A DNA stretch of 21,930 bases. Origin: JAEYKI01 sp036679405 (lineage in GTDB: Bacteria > Bacillota > Clostridia > Christensenellales > Christensenellaceae). The notes beneath the pieces were generated by a model. That model did no database searches. It saw nothing but the letters and a program-made list of their open reading frames with translations, and was not told the DNA's origin. The position numbers and the translations under genes were made by a program. This document shows, in pieces, positions 14,501-21,817 of this stretch (within the stretch, counting starts at the first letter, position 1; each line of letters begins with the position of its first letter). Location: assembly GCA_036679405.1 (NCBI GenBank), contig JAVBVZ010000044.1, forward strand, positions 1 to 21,930. The letters are read 5' to 3'.

Positions 14501-15250
14501 ATAATCCACCCACGCTTCCTGCACGCGGCCTGCGTCCGGCCCGAAATCCACCTCCGTCAGCTTGGTCAAAAAGGTGGTGTGCCGGCAATGGTCCGACCAG
14601 TATGTGTCGATCACCCGAAGCTCGGTCACCGTAGGATCGCGGTTTTCTTTGCGGAAGTATTCCTGCGTGAAAAAAAGGTCTTCTTCGCTCATGGCAAAGC
14701 CCATGACCTGCCGAAGGTCGGCCAGCGATTCCCCGTCCATATGAATAAAGTCAAAGACCGTTTCTATATGCTCCGGTTCTTTGACCTTCATCTCCAGCGT
14801 TTCGGGCAGGGCAAGCGAGGCTTCTCTGGAATCCACCGGGTTGATCACATATTTTTTGATCTTGCCCGTCTCTTCGGAATCAATCTTTCCCTCCAGCACA
14901 AAAATTTTTGCGTACCGGACGGCCGGGCGCTCCTTGCGGGTCAAAAGCTGGACGCACTGCGCGGCGCTGTCCGCCCGCTGGTCGTACTGGCCGGGCAGGT
15001 ATTCCACCCCGAAAACGGTCTTTCCCGAGAAATCTGTTTCCGTAAAAACCATATCCACCGGCGGCTCGCTGAAAACGGTATGCACGGATTGCGCAAGGTC
15101 TTCTTTGGTAATACCTTCAACGTCATACCGGTTGAGTATGCGTACGGATACAAGCCCCGGGATCCCGATATTGTCCTTAAAATCCTTCAGGAAACTCTGT
15201 GCTTCTACGTCGAAGCCCTTCTTTTTTTCTACATACAACCTTTCAACCAT
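11552..15250 (-). CDS. purL: Phosphoribosylformylglycinamidine synthase (long, single-chain form)
   Basis: FGAM synthase converts FGAR, glutamine and ATP to FGAM in de novo purine synthesis. At 1232 aa this is the fused form: an N-terminal PurS-like part and synthetase domains (FKNETHNHPTEIEPFGGAAT, 311-330; DPLSGRSYVYQAMRVTG, 338-354; GGKDSMSGSF, 769-778). A C-terminal glutaminase (~970-1232) has FPGTNCE (976-982), the nucleophile Cys1073 in GICNGFQALI, and His1203/Glu1205 in GHSERA. The length and ending fit the Firmicutes clade of long PurL rather than the separate PurL/PurQ/PurS set. The start is ATG at 15250, with AAGGAG 7-8 bases upstream. No other pur gene is in the window. No promoter is visible in the short gap upstream, so expression may depend on read-through from the AEC gene. 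Confidence 0.95.
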   Translation of the reverse strand: MVERLYVEKKKGFDVEAQSFLKDFKDNIGIPGLVSVRILNRYDVEGITKEDLAQSVHTVFSEPPVDMVFTETDFSGKTVFGVEYLPGQYDQRADSAAQCVQLLTRKERPAVRYAKIFVLEGKIDSEETGKIKKYVINPVDSREASLALPETLEMKVKEPEHIETVFDFIHMDGESLADLRQVMGFAMSEEDLFFTQEYFRKENRDPTVTELRVIDTYWSDHCRHTTFLTKLTEVDFGPDAGRVQEAWVDYLAAREAQGRKKDVCLMDIATAYVREAKKTLKNLDESEEINACSIKHKVKTTRGDVDYLIMFKNETHNHPTEIEPFGGAATCLGGAIRDPLSGRSYVYQAMRVTGSADPRESLADTMEYKLPQRKITREAAQGYSSYGNQIGLATGMVHEVYHPGYKAKRMEIGAVIGAAPARNVVRERPDKGDVVILIGGATGRDGCGGATGSSKAHDERSIETCGAEVQKGNPLTERKLQRLFRKRAFSRLIKRCNDFGAGGVSVAIGELAPSLDIDLDAVPKKYEGLNGTELAISESQERMAVVVAPGDLERVLALAAEENLDATPVAKVTDSGRLRMFWRGQAIVDMERGFVDSNGAPQYAKVKVEGGRKEGPYAEEGRDTLGKTLLASLADLNICSQKGLIEMFDGSIGAASVTMPLGGKYELTPVQAMAARVPCEGADALSATLMSFGTDPYLMSQNPYLGAVCAVLHSVAKIAAAGGRPDRTWITLQEYFERLGTDPARWGKPFAALLGAYTAQKALGIAAIGGKDSMSGSFMDLDVPPTLCSFAVCVTDEPGRILTPEFKQPGSSLYLMDIRREEDGMPDFEDVKQKYELFYKLAGQGKIRSAWAVDRGGVLAGAAVCALGSGLGVRITGGDAALLTQKLYGSLLVEAENLEDPAFAEIGEVTAEEEILILGESVSKKDAMSAYTGTLEGVFPTRADQPSMPQTDLYSEKKAYVCRHKAAHPKALIPVFPGTNCEYDSARAFERAGGAADVLVIQNRSAADIEESIRELKKRIENAQIIMIPGGFSGGDEPEGSGKFIATTFRNPAISDAVMDLLKNRDGLMLGICNGFQALIKLGLVPYGEIRGMRPDGPTLTYNTIGRHMSRIVRTRVASVSSPWLAGVSAGDVHTVAVSHGEGRFVAGEEELASLFKAGQVAFQYVDEAGQPSMDSAFNPNGSMWAVEGIVSADGRVLGKMGHSERAALHTFKNIPGDWDQKIFESGVRYFK

Positions 15251-15263
15251 TTTTATTCTCCTT

Positions 15264-15310
15264 CAAAAAGCGGGCAGCGCCTTTTGCGCACGGCATCCGT
15301 ATGCGCTGCC
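15264..15310 (-). terminator. Terminator-like or attenuator-like hairpin between the AEC gene and purL
   Basis: On the minus strand GGCAGCGC (complement of 15303-15310) pairs with GCGCTGCC (complement of 15273-15280), followed by CGCTTTTTG. A competing inner pairing, GCGCA with TGCGC plus CGG with CCG, shares bases with the outer stem. The purL ribosome binding site begins within a few bases of the T run, leaving no room for a separate promoter. It may end the upstream operon or regulate purL by read-through. Confidence 0.6.
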
Positions 15311-15319
15311 GGATACAAA

Positions 15320-16348
15320 CTAAATACCGCCGAAAATGATCACAAGGACCGGCAATACGATAAACGAAAGCAGTGTGGACAGCACCATACCCCGCGTGGC
15401 ATATCCGCTGTCCGCGCCGGTAGCCTCCGCATAGATCACCGCCGTGACCATACAGGGAAGCGCCATCTGCACAATGAACACCTGGGACGCGAACGGGTCG
15501 GCAGGCAAAAGAAGCAGCGAGAGGCCGACCATAATAAGCGGTGCAATTAAAAACCGGCCGATCATCACCAGTGGAAGACCTTTTTCAAACTTTAAGGTCT
15601 TAAAGCCCACCCGGTGCAGGATCATGCCCACAAACATCAAAGACAGGGGCGAAGTGACGCCGCCCGCGTAAGCAAGCGTGGAATCAATAAAGACGGGCAG
15701 CTTGACGCCCAGCAGTACCAAAATGATCGCACCGCCAATGGCGAACAGCGGGGGCTGCAGCACCCGCTTTAAAATGGAACGCGGCGTTTCGCCCTGCGGC
15801 ACCGTTTCTTTCTCTTCGCCATAAAGGCCGCCCTGCGCATCCAATTTTCCCTGTGTGCCGGCGGCCAGCGCCTCCCTGCCGCGGATGTACGCGCCGTCGC
15901 CCGCGATTTCCATATACCCCAGGGTATTGAAACAGGTGGTGTTGGCCAGAAAATAAAAGATGGCAAAAATCATGCCGCCGTCTCCGAAGATGGCCTGCGC
16001 AACCGGAAATCCGATAAAAACGGAATTGGAGAACGAAAAAAGAGCCGTGAACACGCCTCTTCGCCTTCGTTCAATTTTGGCCGCCCGCGCCGCGGCCTTT
16101 CCGGCCAGATAGGCCAGCAGTACGCCTGCAAACGCCGCCAGTATATAATGCCCGGAAGAACGCAGCCCTTCCGCGGTAAAATTGTTCAAAAATGAATACA
16201 GAATCGTGCAGGGCAGCGTAATGTTGATGATGATCTTGGTGATAAACTTGGGCGTCCCTTTGGATACCCACCCGAAATGGGCCGCAAGATACCCAAATGC
16301 GATCAAAATAATGATCATAATGACGGACCCTACCGCGCCGAATACCAT
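15320..16348 (-). CDS. AEC (auxin efflux carrier) family transporter
   Basis: This is a hydrophobic 342-aa protein of about ten membrane segments in two halves. It begins GAVGSVIMIIILIAFGYLAA (residues 4-23) and carries TLPCTILYSF (~49-58) and FSNSVFIGFPVAQAIFGDGG (~106-125), all typical of the AEC family. Family members carry organic acids such as malate or malonate, or other small solutes; many are uncharacterised and the substrate here is unknown. The two halves are joined by a hydrophilic loop (~155-195) that is rather long for the family. The start is ATG at 16348, with GGAAGGAG 5 bases upstream. It follows aspartate kinase by 27 bases in the same direction, suggesting one operon and perhaps an amino-acid-related substrate. 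Confidence 0.88.
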   Translation of the reverse strand: MVFGAVGSVIMIIILIAFGYLAAHFGWVSKGTPKFITKIIINITLPCTILYSFLNNFTAEGLRSSGHYILAAFAGVLLAYLAGKAAARAAKIERRRRGVFTALFSFSNSVFIGFPVAQAIFGDGGMIFAIFYFLANTTCFNTLGYMEIAGDGAYIRGREALAAGTQGKLDAQGGLYGEEKETVPQGETPRSILKRVLQPPLFAIGGAIILVLLGVKLPVFIDSTLAYAGGVTSPLSLMFVGMILHRVGFKTLKFEKGLPLVMIGRFLIAPLIMVGLSLLLLPADPFASQVFIVQMALPCMVTAVIYAEATGADSGYATRGMVLSTLLSFIVLPVLVIIFGGI

Positions 16349-16375
16349 TGATACTCCTTCCCTGCTTCCCGCCGC

Positions 16376-17692
16376 CTAGACCAGCGCGTCGTAAATCGCA
16401 CGGACGGCTTTTTCAAAATCGTCGTTCTCTACACCGACGATTATGTTCATTTCGCTCGATCCCTGGTCGATCATGCGTACGTTGACCCCGCTTTGTGCGA
16501 GCGCGGCAAACAGCCTTGCCGATATGCCCACCCGCCGGATCATGCCGCGGCCAACCGTAGCGATCAGCGCCATGTTGCTTGAAACTTCCACCGAATCCGG
16601 GTTGCAGACCCTGTGGATCTCATCTATCAGCTGGGATGTGCAGCCGTCTATGCGGCAGTCCGCAATAACGACGCACAGCGAGTCGATACCCGAAGGGATA
16701 TGTTCAAAAGGAATGCCGAAGGTCTCAAGGCAGGTGAGCACTTTGCGCCCAAAGCCGATCTCCGCATTCATCCCGTTCTTTTCTATGGTAATAACGGTAA
16801 AATTCTTTTTGCCCGCAATACCGGTGATGCTTTTATCCAAAAACGCTTCCCCGTCCTGGTCCAGCGTGGGGACAATTTGGGTCCCCGGATCGTCCGGGTC
16901 GTTCGTATTTTTCACGCAAATGGGAATCGCGCCTTCCAGCACCGGGAAAATAGCGTCTTCATGCAGTACGGTGGCGCCCATATATGCAAGCTCGCGCAGC
17001 TCACGGTATGTGATGGTGTCGATCTTCTGGGGGTTTTGTACGATCCGCGGATCGGCTTTCAGAAAACCGGACACATCCGTCCAGTTCTCATAGAGCGCCG
17101 CTTCGGCCGCGCAGGCCACAATGGACCCCGTAATATCCGACCCGCCGCGGGAAAAGGTTTTTACAGTCCCGTCGGGCAGGCTGCCGAAAAAGCCGGGAAT
17201 GACCGCGTTTTTATGCTTTTTAAGTTCTTCCGACAGCACGCGGACCGTTTTTTTATGGTCGTAGACACCGTCTTTGTGAAAAAAGATCACCTGCGCCGGG
17301 TCAATAAAATCATATCCCAGAAGGTCTGCAATCAAAAGTCCGTTCAGATATTCCCCGCGGCTCGCGGCATAGTCCGCCGATGCGCCTTCCTTCAGCTTTT
17401 GAAGGATCAGGGCGATCTGCCGCTCAATATCCGTCTTCAGGCCCAGCCGGTCCCGTATCTGTACAAAGCGCTCCATTATTTTTGCATATGCGCCGCAACC
17501 CTCTTTTTGGGGTTCTTTATGCAGTTCATACAAAAGGTCCGTTATTTTTTCGTCCTTCGCATGCCGTTTGCCGGGCGCGGAAGGCACCACGTACCGCCGC
17601 CTTTCATCCGCACACACTATGTTTTTCATTTTTATGATCTGGTCGGCATCCGCAAGCGAACTGCCTCCGAATTTGGCCACAATGACCGACAT
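16376..17692 (-). CDS. lysC: Aspartate kinase
   Basis: This enzyme phosphorylates aspartate, the first step to lysine, threonine, methionine and diaminopimelate. I place the start at ATG 17692 (438 aa), with GGAGG 10 bases upstream; the open frame continues further upstream but those codons lie inside the DUF1015 gene. KFGGSS (7-12) is the ATP/aspartate site. SRGGSDITGS (181-190), FLKADPRIV (210-218) and MGATVLHEDAIFPV (238-251) are conserved kinase motifs. Two ACT domains (~296-365 and ~374-438) end the protein and probably bind an inhibitory amino acid, as is known in the family. There is no fused homoserine dehydrogenase. The stop of the DUF1015 gene is 5 bases upstream, so the two are likely coupled. 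Confidence 0.93.
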   Translation of the reverse strand: MSVIVAKFGGSSLADADQIIKMKNIVCADERRRYVVPSAPGKRHAKDEKITDLLYELHKEPQKEGCGAYAKIMERFVQIRDRLGLKTDIERQIALILQKLKEGASADYAASRGEYLNGLLIADLLGYDFIDPAQVIFFHKDGVYDHKKTVRVLSEELKKHKNAVIPGFFGSLPDGTVKTFSRGGSDITGSIVACAAEAALYENWTDVSGFLKADPRIVQNPQKIDTITYRELRELAYMGATVLHEDAIFPVLEGAIPICVKNTNDPDDPGTQIVPTLDQDGEAFLDKSITGIAGKKNFTVITIEKNGMNAEIGFGRKVLTCLETFGIPFEHIPSGIDSLCVVIADCRIDGCTSQLIDEIHRVCNPDSVEVSSNMALIATVGRGMIRRVGISARLFAALAQSGVNVRMIDQGSSEMNIIVGVENDDFEKAVRAIYDALV

Positions 17693-17697
17693 TTTGA

Positions 17698-19182
17698 TTA
17701 TTCCTCCGTCTTTTCCTTTTGGTCTTCTTTTGTTTCGGCCCCGGCGTCCCCGGGCGCGTCTTCCGCCGGTTCTTCGGCTTTTGCCCCCTCCGTATTTCGC
17801 GCCTGATCCGTTTGGTCCGTTTCTTCCGTCAAAGGTTCGTCCGTATCCGGCTGCCCGGCGGACGTATCCGGCTGTTCCTCTTTGGCTTCCTCCTCCGGCT
17901 TTACGATCATCCTGCATTCCACATAATAGCGTTTCTGCTCGGCTTCGCCCATCGAAAAGCTTTTTTTGGGCAGCACGCCACATTCGGTGAGCGTACTGAA
18001 AAACTGCTCTTTGCCGATGCCCGGAAAATACAGGCCTAAGTTGTCGTAGGCTCTCGCCATTTCTTCAAACGCATCCTGGCCATGGATATAGTCTATGCCG
18101 GTTGCGGTGTTTTCTTTTAAATATTCATCCAGAATATCCTGCACTTCTTCCAAAAGCTGCGGGTGTTTTTTGTTCTCCACAATGATCCGGCCCGCGCCTT
18201 CCCGGTACAGGAAAGGAATCTCGCACCCTTTATGGGCTTCCGCGCCGCCCCGCCAGCGTCCGAACAGGATTTTGGCGCCCGCGCCCCTTTTATTGAGTTT
18301 GTCTGCAATATAATGTACACAGGCCGGCGGGTTCACTTTAAACAGTACCCGGTGAATGGGCATGAACTGGATCCCTTCGTCATGAATATTTACAAATTCG
18401 CACAGCGCATAGCGCAGCGGATGGTTTTCCCGTTCTTCTTCGCTCAGGTCTTCTTTTGCAAGGTCCCACACCGTTTTGGCGGCTGCAAGCGAATGATTGC
18501 CGTCGCCTACGCAAAAGCGCATGCCGTCCCGCACGGGCAGGGAAGCCATTGCCGAAACCACGCCCGATACGAGCGCTTCGTCTTCCACAAAATACCCGCG
18601 GAGTTTTCCACCGTCCATCATCAGGTCGAAATCGTACATTTTTTCAAGATTTTCCCGCTCTTTATACAGCGGCCCGATCACTTTGTCGGAGACGTCGTCC
18701 ATCAATATCATGACATGCGACGTTTCGAGCGGCGCCTGCTGGCGGATGGTGACCCGCGGCGGGATGCGCTCCAAAAGTGTTTTTTCCGTTGCACGGATCA
18801 GGGTTTTTTTTTCTGCGCGGTAATCGTAGCTTTCCAAATCCACCGTCATAACCAGGCCCTTGCGCACAATGCCGCCCACTACCCGTTCGGTCAGCATAAT
18901 GCCCCGGGGGAGCTGTTCTAAGACCCCTTTGGCCAGATAATCGTTCATCACCGTTTTTATGTTTTCAATATTGCCGGGAAGCCCTTCTTCATTCAAATAA
19001 ACTTCGGGCAGAATCATATGCAGTATGGAAGGCGCGTTTCCCACCAGCTTTTCCACGGCCGTCCAATAGTCCGGCTGGGAAGTAAACTGGTCGCAGGCAA
19101 TGACCGACCATTTCTTCATATTCACATTCAGGCTGGGTAACAATATCTCGGGGATCCCCACCCCCACTTTTTGAGCGTCCAT
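17698..19182 (-). CDS. DUF1015 family protein with acidic C-terminal tail
   Basis: The start is ATG at 19182, with GGAGG 9 bases upstream (494 aa). Family blocks are visible: ACDQFTSQPDYW (29-40), MILPEVYL (56-63), VGDGNHSLAAAK (225-236) and PIHRVLF (275-281). DUF1015 proteins are widespread in Clostridia, sometimes near serine or amino acid genes; I know of no firmly established reaction. Residues ~429-494 form a low-complexity tail of Glu, Asp, Thr, Ala and Gln that I would not expect in this family. Its codons are in frame and end just before lysC, whose ribosome binding site lies in the last codons. The protein has no signal peptide. It heads the probable DUF1015-lysC-AEC operon. Confidence 0.85.
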   Translation of the reverse strand: MDAQKVGVGIPEILLPSLNVNMKKWSVIACDQFTSQPDYWTAVEKLVGNAPSILHMILPEVYLNEEGLPGNIENIKTVMNDYLAKGVLEQLPRGIMLTERVVGGIVRKGLVMTVDLESYDYRAEKKTLIRATEKTLLERIPPRVTIRQQAPLETSHVMILMDDVSDKVIGPLYKERENLEKMYDFDLMMDGGKLRGYFVEDEALVSGVVSAMASLPVRDGMRFCVGDGNHSLAAAKTVWDLAKEDLSEEERENHPLRYALCEFVNIHDEGIQFMPIHRVLFKVNPPACVHYIADKLNKRGAGAKILFGRWRGGAEAHKGCEIPFLYREGAGRIIVENKKHPQLLEEVQDILDEYLKENTATGIDYIHGQDAFEEMARAYDNLGLYFPGIGKEQFFSTLTECGVLPKKSFSMGEAEQKRYYVECRMIVKPEEEAKEEQPDTSAGQPDTDEPLTEETDQTDQARNTEGAKAEEPAEDAPGDAGAETKEDQKEKTEE

Positions 19183-19251
19183 TCAAACAGGCCTCCATCA
19201 CAGATAAAAATTCGCACTTTTCCGTATGCAAAAGCATCACATGTATGTTTT

Positions 19252-19281
19252 AATATACCACACACTGCGCCATTTTTACAA
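19252..19281 (-). promoter_or_regulatory. Promoter of the DUF1015-lysC-AEC operon
   Basis: On the minus strand TTGTAA (complement of 19276-19281) and TATATT (complement of 19252-19257) are spaced by 18 bp, and a TGG extends the -10. The leader would be about 60 bases, too short for a lysine riboswitch, and none is visible. Confidence 0.65.
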
Positions 19282-19289
19282 CAATACAA

Positions 19290-19316
19290 TTGACTTTTAT
19301 ATTTCTATACTATAAT
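19290..19316 (+). promoter_or_regulatory. Promoter of leuS
   Basis: TTGACT (19290-19295) and TATAAT (19311-19316) are close to consensus but only 15 bp apart. Using TAATAT (19313-19318) as -10 gives the usual 17 bp. Transcription would start near 19322-19325, leaving a leader of about 25 bases before the start codon. It is back to back with the DUF1015 promoter. Confidence 0.65.
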
Positions 19317-19346
19317 ATTTTTATTGCCAAGGAGGTTTGAAAAAAG

Positions 19347-21755
19347 TTGAATTTTGCGGATATAGAAAAAAAATGGCAGAAAAAATGGGAAGAGACCCGG
19401 CTGTACGCGTTTGACCCTCAATCAGAGAAACCCAAACATTACGTGCTGGAGATGTTTTCTTATCCATCCGGCGCGAGGCTCCACATGGGGCACTGGTATA
19501 ATTACGGCCTCGCCGATTCCTACGCGCGCTACATGCGCATGCGCGGTTACAACGTTTTTCACCCCATGGGGTTTGACGCTTTCGGCCTGCCCGCCGAAAA
19601 CTATGCCATCAAAACGGGCATCCACCCCAGCGATTCCACGCTGGCCAATATAGAAACGATGGAGCAGCAGCTCCGCGCCATTGGCGCAACCTTTGACTGG
19701 GACTATGAAATCAAGACCTGCGTGCCCGAATATTACAAATGGACGCAGTGGTGCTTTTTGCAGCTGTATAAACAAGGCCTTGCATACCGCAAAGCCGCGC
19801 CAGTCAACTGGTGCCCTTCCTGCAACACCGTGCTCGCAAACGAACAGGTGCAGGACGGGACCTGTGAGCGCTGCCACGCGCCGGTCACCAAAAAGCACCT
19901 GACCCAGTGGTTCTTTAAAATTACGGATTATGCAGAGCAGCTTTTAGAAGGGCTTGAAAGAATAGACTGGCCGGAAAAAACAAAGGCCATGCAAAAAAAC
20001 TGGATCGGCAAGTCGGTGGGCAGCGAGATCACCTTCTCTTTTGAAAAAGGCGGCGACTTCTCGGTATTCACCACCCGGGCGGATACCCTGATGGGCTGCA
20101 CATACGTGGTTTTCTCTCCCGAGCACGAACTGGTGGATTCTTTTACCACGCCGGAATACAAAGCGCAGGTGGAAGAATACAAACAGGCTGCCGCCCGCGC
20201 GTCCGAAATTGACCGGCTGTCCACCACCCGTGAAAAGACGGGGGTGTTTACCGGTGCATACGCCGTCAACCCGGCAAACGGACGCAAAGTGCCCATCTGG
20301 ATCGCGGACTATGTGCTGGCCAGCTACGGAACGGGCATCGTAATGGCCGTGCCTGCGCACGACGAACGCGATTTTGCATTTGCTACCAAATACGGCCTGC
20401 CGATAGAGCGCGTGATCAAATCCGCGGACGGATCGGATGATCCCCTGCCCTTTTGCGAATACGGCGTTCTGGTTCAAAGCGGCGAGTTTGACGGCATGCC
20501 TTCCGGGCAGGCCAAAGAAGCGGTGACCGAATCCCTTCAAAAAAATGGCCGCGGCGAATTCAAAATAAACTACCGCCTGCGCGACTGGCTGATTTCCCGC
20601 CAACGCTACTGGGGCGCGCCCATTCCCATGGTATACTGCGACACGTGCGGGCAGGTTCCCGTGCCTGAAAGCGACCTTCCGGTAGCTCTTCCCTACGACG
20701 TGGACTTTACGCCGGACGGGACTTCCCCGCTGGCCAAAAGCGCTGCATTTGTAAATACCACCTGTCCCAAATGCGGCGGTCCCGCCCGGCGGGAAACGGA
20801 TACCATGGACACCTTTGTATGCTCTTCCTGGTACTATCTGCGTTATCCGGACAACAAAAACGACAAGGAAGCCTTTTCCCGCGCAGTGATGGACAAACTG
20901 CTCCCGGTGGATAAATATATCGGCGGCGCGGAGCACGCCTGCATGCATCTGCTGTACGCGCGCTTTTTTACCAAAGCGTTTCACGACATGGGTTACCTTG
21001 GCTTTGACGAACCCTTCCTCTCCCTCATACACCAGGGCATCATTTTAGGGCCCGACGGGGAGAAGATGAGCAAATCCAGAGGAAATGTGATTTCCCCGGA
21101 TACCTTTATATCCAAATACGGATCGGACACGCTGCGCATGTACCTGGCCTTCGGGTTCAACTACATTGAAGGCGGCCCCTGGAACGACGGCGGCATTAAA
21201 TCCGTTTTCAAGTTTTTAGAGCGCGTGGAGCGCCTGGTGCAAAAAATAAACGCTCTGACGGGCGGAAGCGGCAAAACGGATGCGGACCTTAACTACCAGC
21301 TTCATTACGCGATCGGGCAGGTGGACAGGGATATTCCCGCCTTTTCCTTCAATACCGCCATTGCGCGGCTCATGGAACTGACGAACGCCGTTTATAAATA
21401 TATGGACGGCGAACCCGACGCCCTTTTTGCCAAAGAGGTAGCCCAAAAGCTTATACTGCTCCTCTCCCCCTTTGCGCCGCATTTCGCCGAAGAAATGTGG
21501 CAGGCTCTGGGCGGCGGTTATTCCGTATTTGACCAGCCTTTCCCTACCGCCGATCCGGCGGCGCTCAAAAAAAGCACCGTGAATATGGCGCTTCAAATAA
21601 ACGGCAAGGTAAAGGCAAGCTTTGATATGGACACAAAAGCTTCCCGGGAAGAAGTTGAAAAATATGTGCTTGAAAACTTTCAGAAATATCTTTCGGGCGC
21701 GGCGCCCAAAAAAGTGATCGTAGTGCCCGGACGCCTGGTGAATATTGTGCTGTAG
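19347..21755 (+). CDS. leuS: Leucyl-tRNA synthetase
   Basis: LeuRS charges tRNA-Leu. The start is TTG at 19347, with AAGGAGG at 19329-19335 (11-base spacer), giving 802 aa, the usual bacterial length. Class I signatures are HMGH (46-49) and KMSKS (573-577). Two cysteine clusters are visible: CPSCNTVL with CERCH in the first zinc region, and CDTCG with CPKCGG in the second. Between them lies the CP1 editing domain that hydrolyses mischarged tRNA, with TTREKTGVFTG and YVLASYGTGIVMAVPAHDERD. The tRNA-binding C-terminus ends with VIVVPGRLVNIVL. It is a single-gene unit, divergent from the DUF1015 operon. No T-box leader is present, although such control is common for leuS in Firmicutes. Confidence 0.97.
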   Translation: MNFADIEKKWQKKWEETRLYAFDPQSEKPKHYVLEMFSYPSGARLHMGHWYNYGLADSYARYMRMRGYNVFHPMGFDAFGLPAENYAIKTGIHPSDSTLANIETMEQQLRAIGATFDWDYEIKTCVPEYYKWTQWCFLQLYKQGLAYRKAAPVNWCPSCNTVLANEQVQDGTCERCHAPVTKKHLTQWFFKITDYAEQLLEGLERIDWPEKTKAMQKNWIGKSVGSEITFSFEKGGDFSVFTTRADTLMGCTYVVFSPEHELVDSFTTPEYKAQVEEYKQAAARASEIDRLSTTREKTGVFTGAYAVNPANGRKVPIWIADYVLASYGTGIVMAVPAHDERDFAFATKYGLPIERVIKSADGSDDPLPFCEYGVLVQSGEFDGMPSGQAKEAVTESLQKNGRGEFKINYRLRDWLISRQRYWGAPIPMVYCDTCGQVPVPESDLPVALPYDVDFTPDGTSPLAKSAAFVNTTCPKCGGPARRETDTMDTFVCSSWYYLRYPDNKNDKEAFSRAVMDKLLPVDKYIGGAEHACMHLLYARFFTKAFHDMGYLGFDEPFLSLIHQGIILGPDGEKMSKSRGNVISPDTFISKYGSDTLRMYLAFGFNYIEGGPWNDGGIKSVFKFLERVERLVQKINALTGGSGKTDADLNYQLHYAIGQVDRDIPAFSFNTAIARLMELTNAVYKYMDGEPDALFAKEVAQKLILLLSPFAPHFAEEMWQALGGGYSVFDQPFPTADPAALKKSTVNMALQINGKVKASFDMDTKASREEVEKYVLENFQKYLSGAAPKKVIVVPGRLVNIVL

Positions 21756-21773
21756 GCAAACCAAATAAGATAA

Positions 21774-21815
21774 GCGGTTTTTCTTTTAAAACCGCAAAAA
21801 TAAAAAAGCCGCTTA
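21774..21815 (+). terminator. Hairpin region downstream of leuS, apparently disturbed by IS insertion
   Basis: GCGGTTTT (21774-21781) pairs with AAAACCGC (21788-21795), but an A-rich rather than T-rich tract follows. The next bases, AAAAAAGCCGCTT, can pair with AAGCGGTTTTT upstream, or look like the left arm of another terminator that the IS now interrupts. Whether leuS still has an efficient terminator is unclear. Confidence 0.45.
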
Positions 21816-21817
21816 AA

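Noticed and set aside
13808..15550. Plus-strand open frame of 580 codons opposite purL
   Set aside because: Long, but fully antisense to conserved PurL motifs and without start signals; a shadow frame. The same holds for the long frames opposite E1, lysC and leuS.
17693..17983. N-terminal extension of aspartate kinase to 535 residues
   Set aside because: It would lie entirely inside the DUF1015 gene. The conserved kinase start (MSVIVAKFGG) has its own GGAGG site at ATG 17692.
19183..19346. T-box or lysine riboswitch in the divergent region
   Set aside because: Both predicted leaders are far too short and no T-box sequence or riboswitch core is visible.
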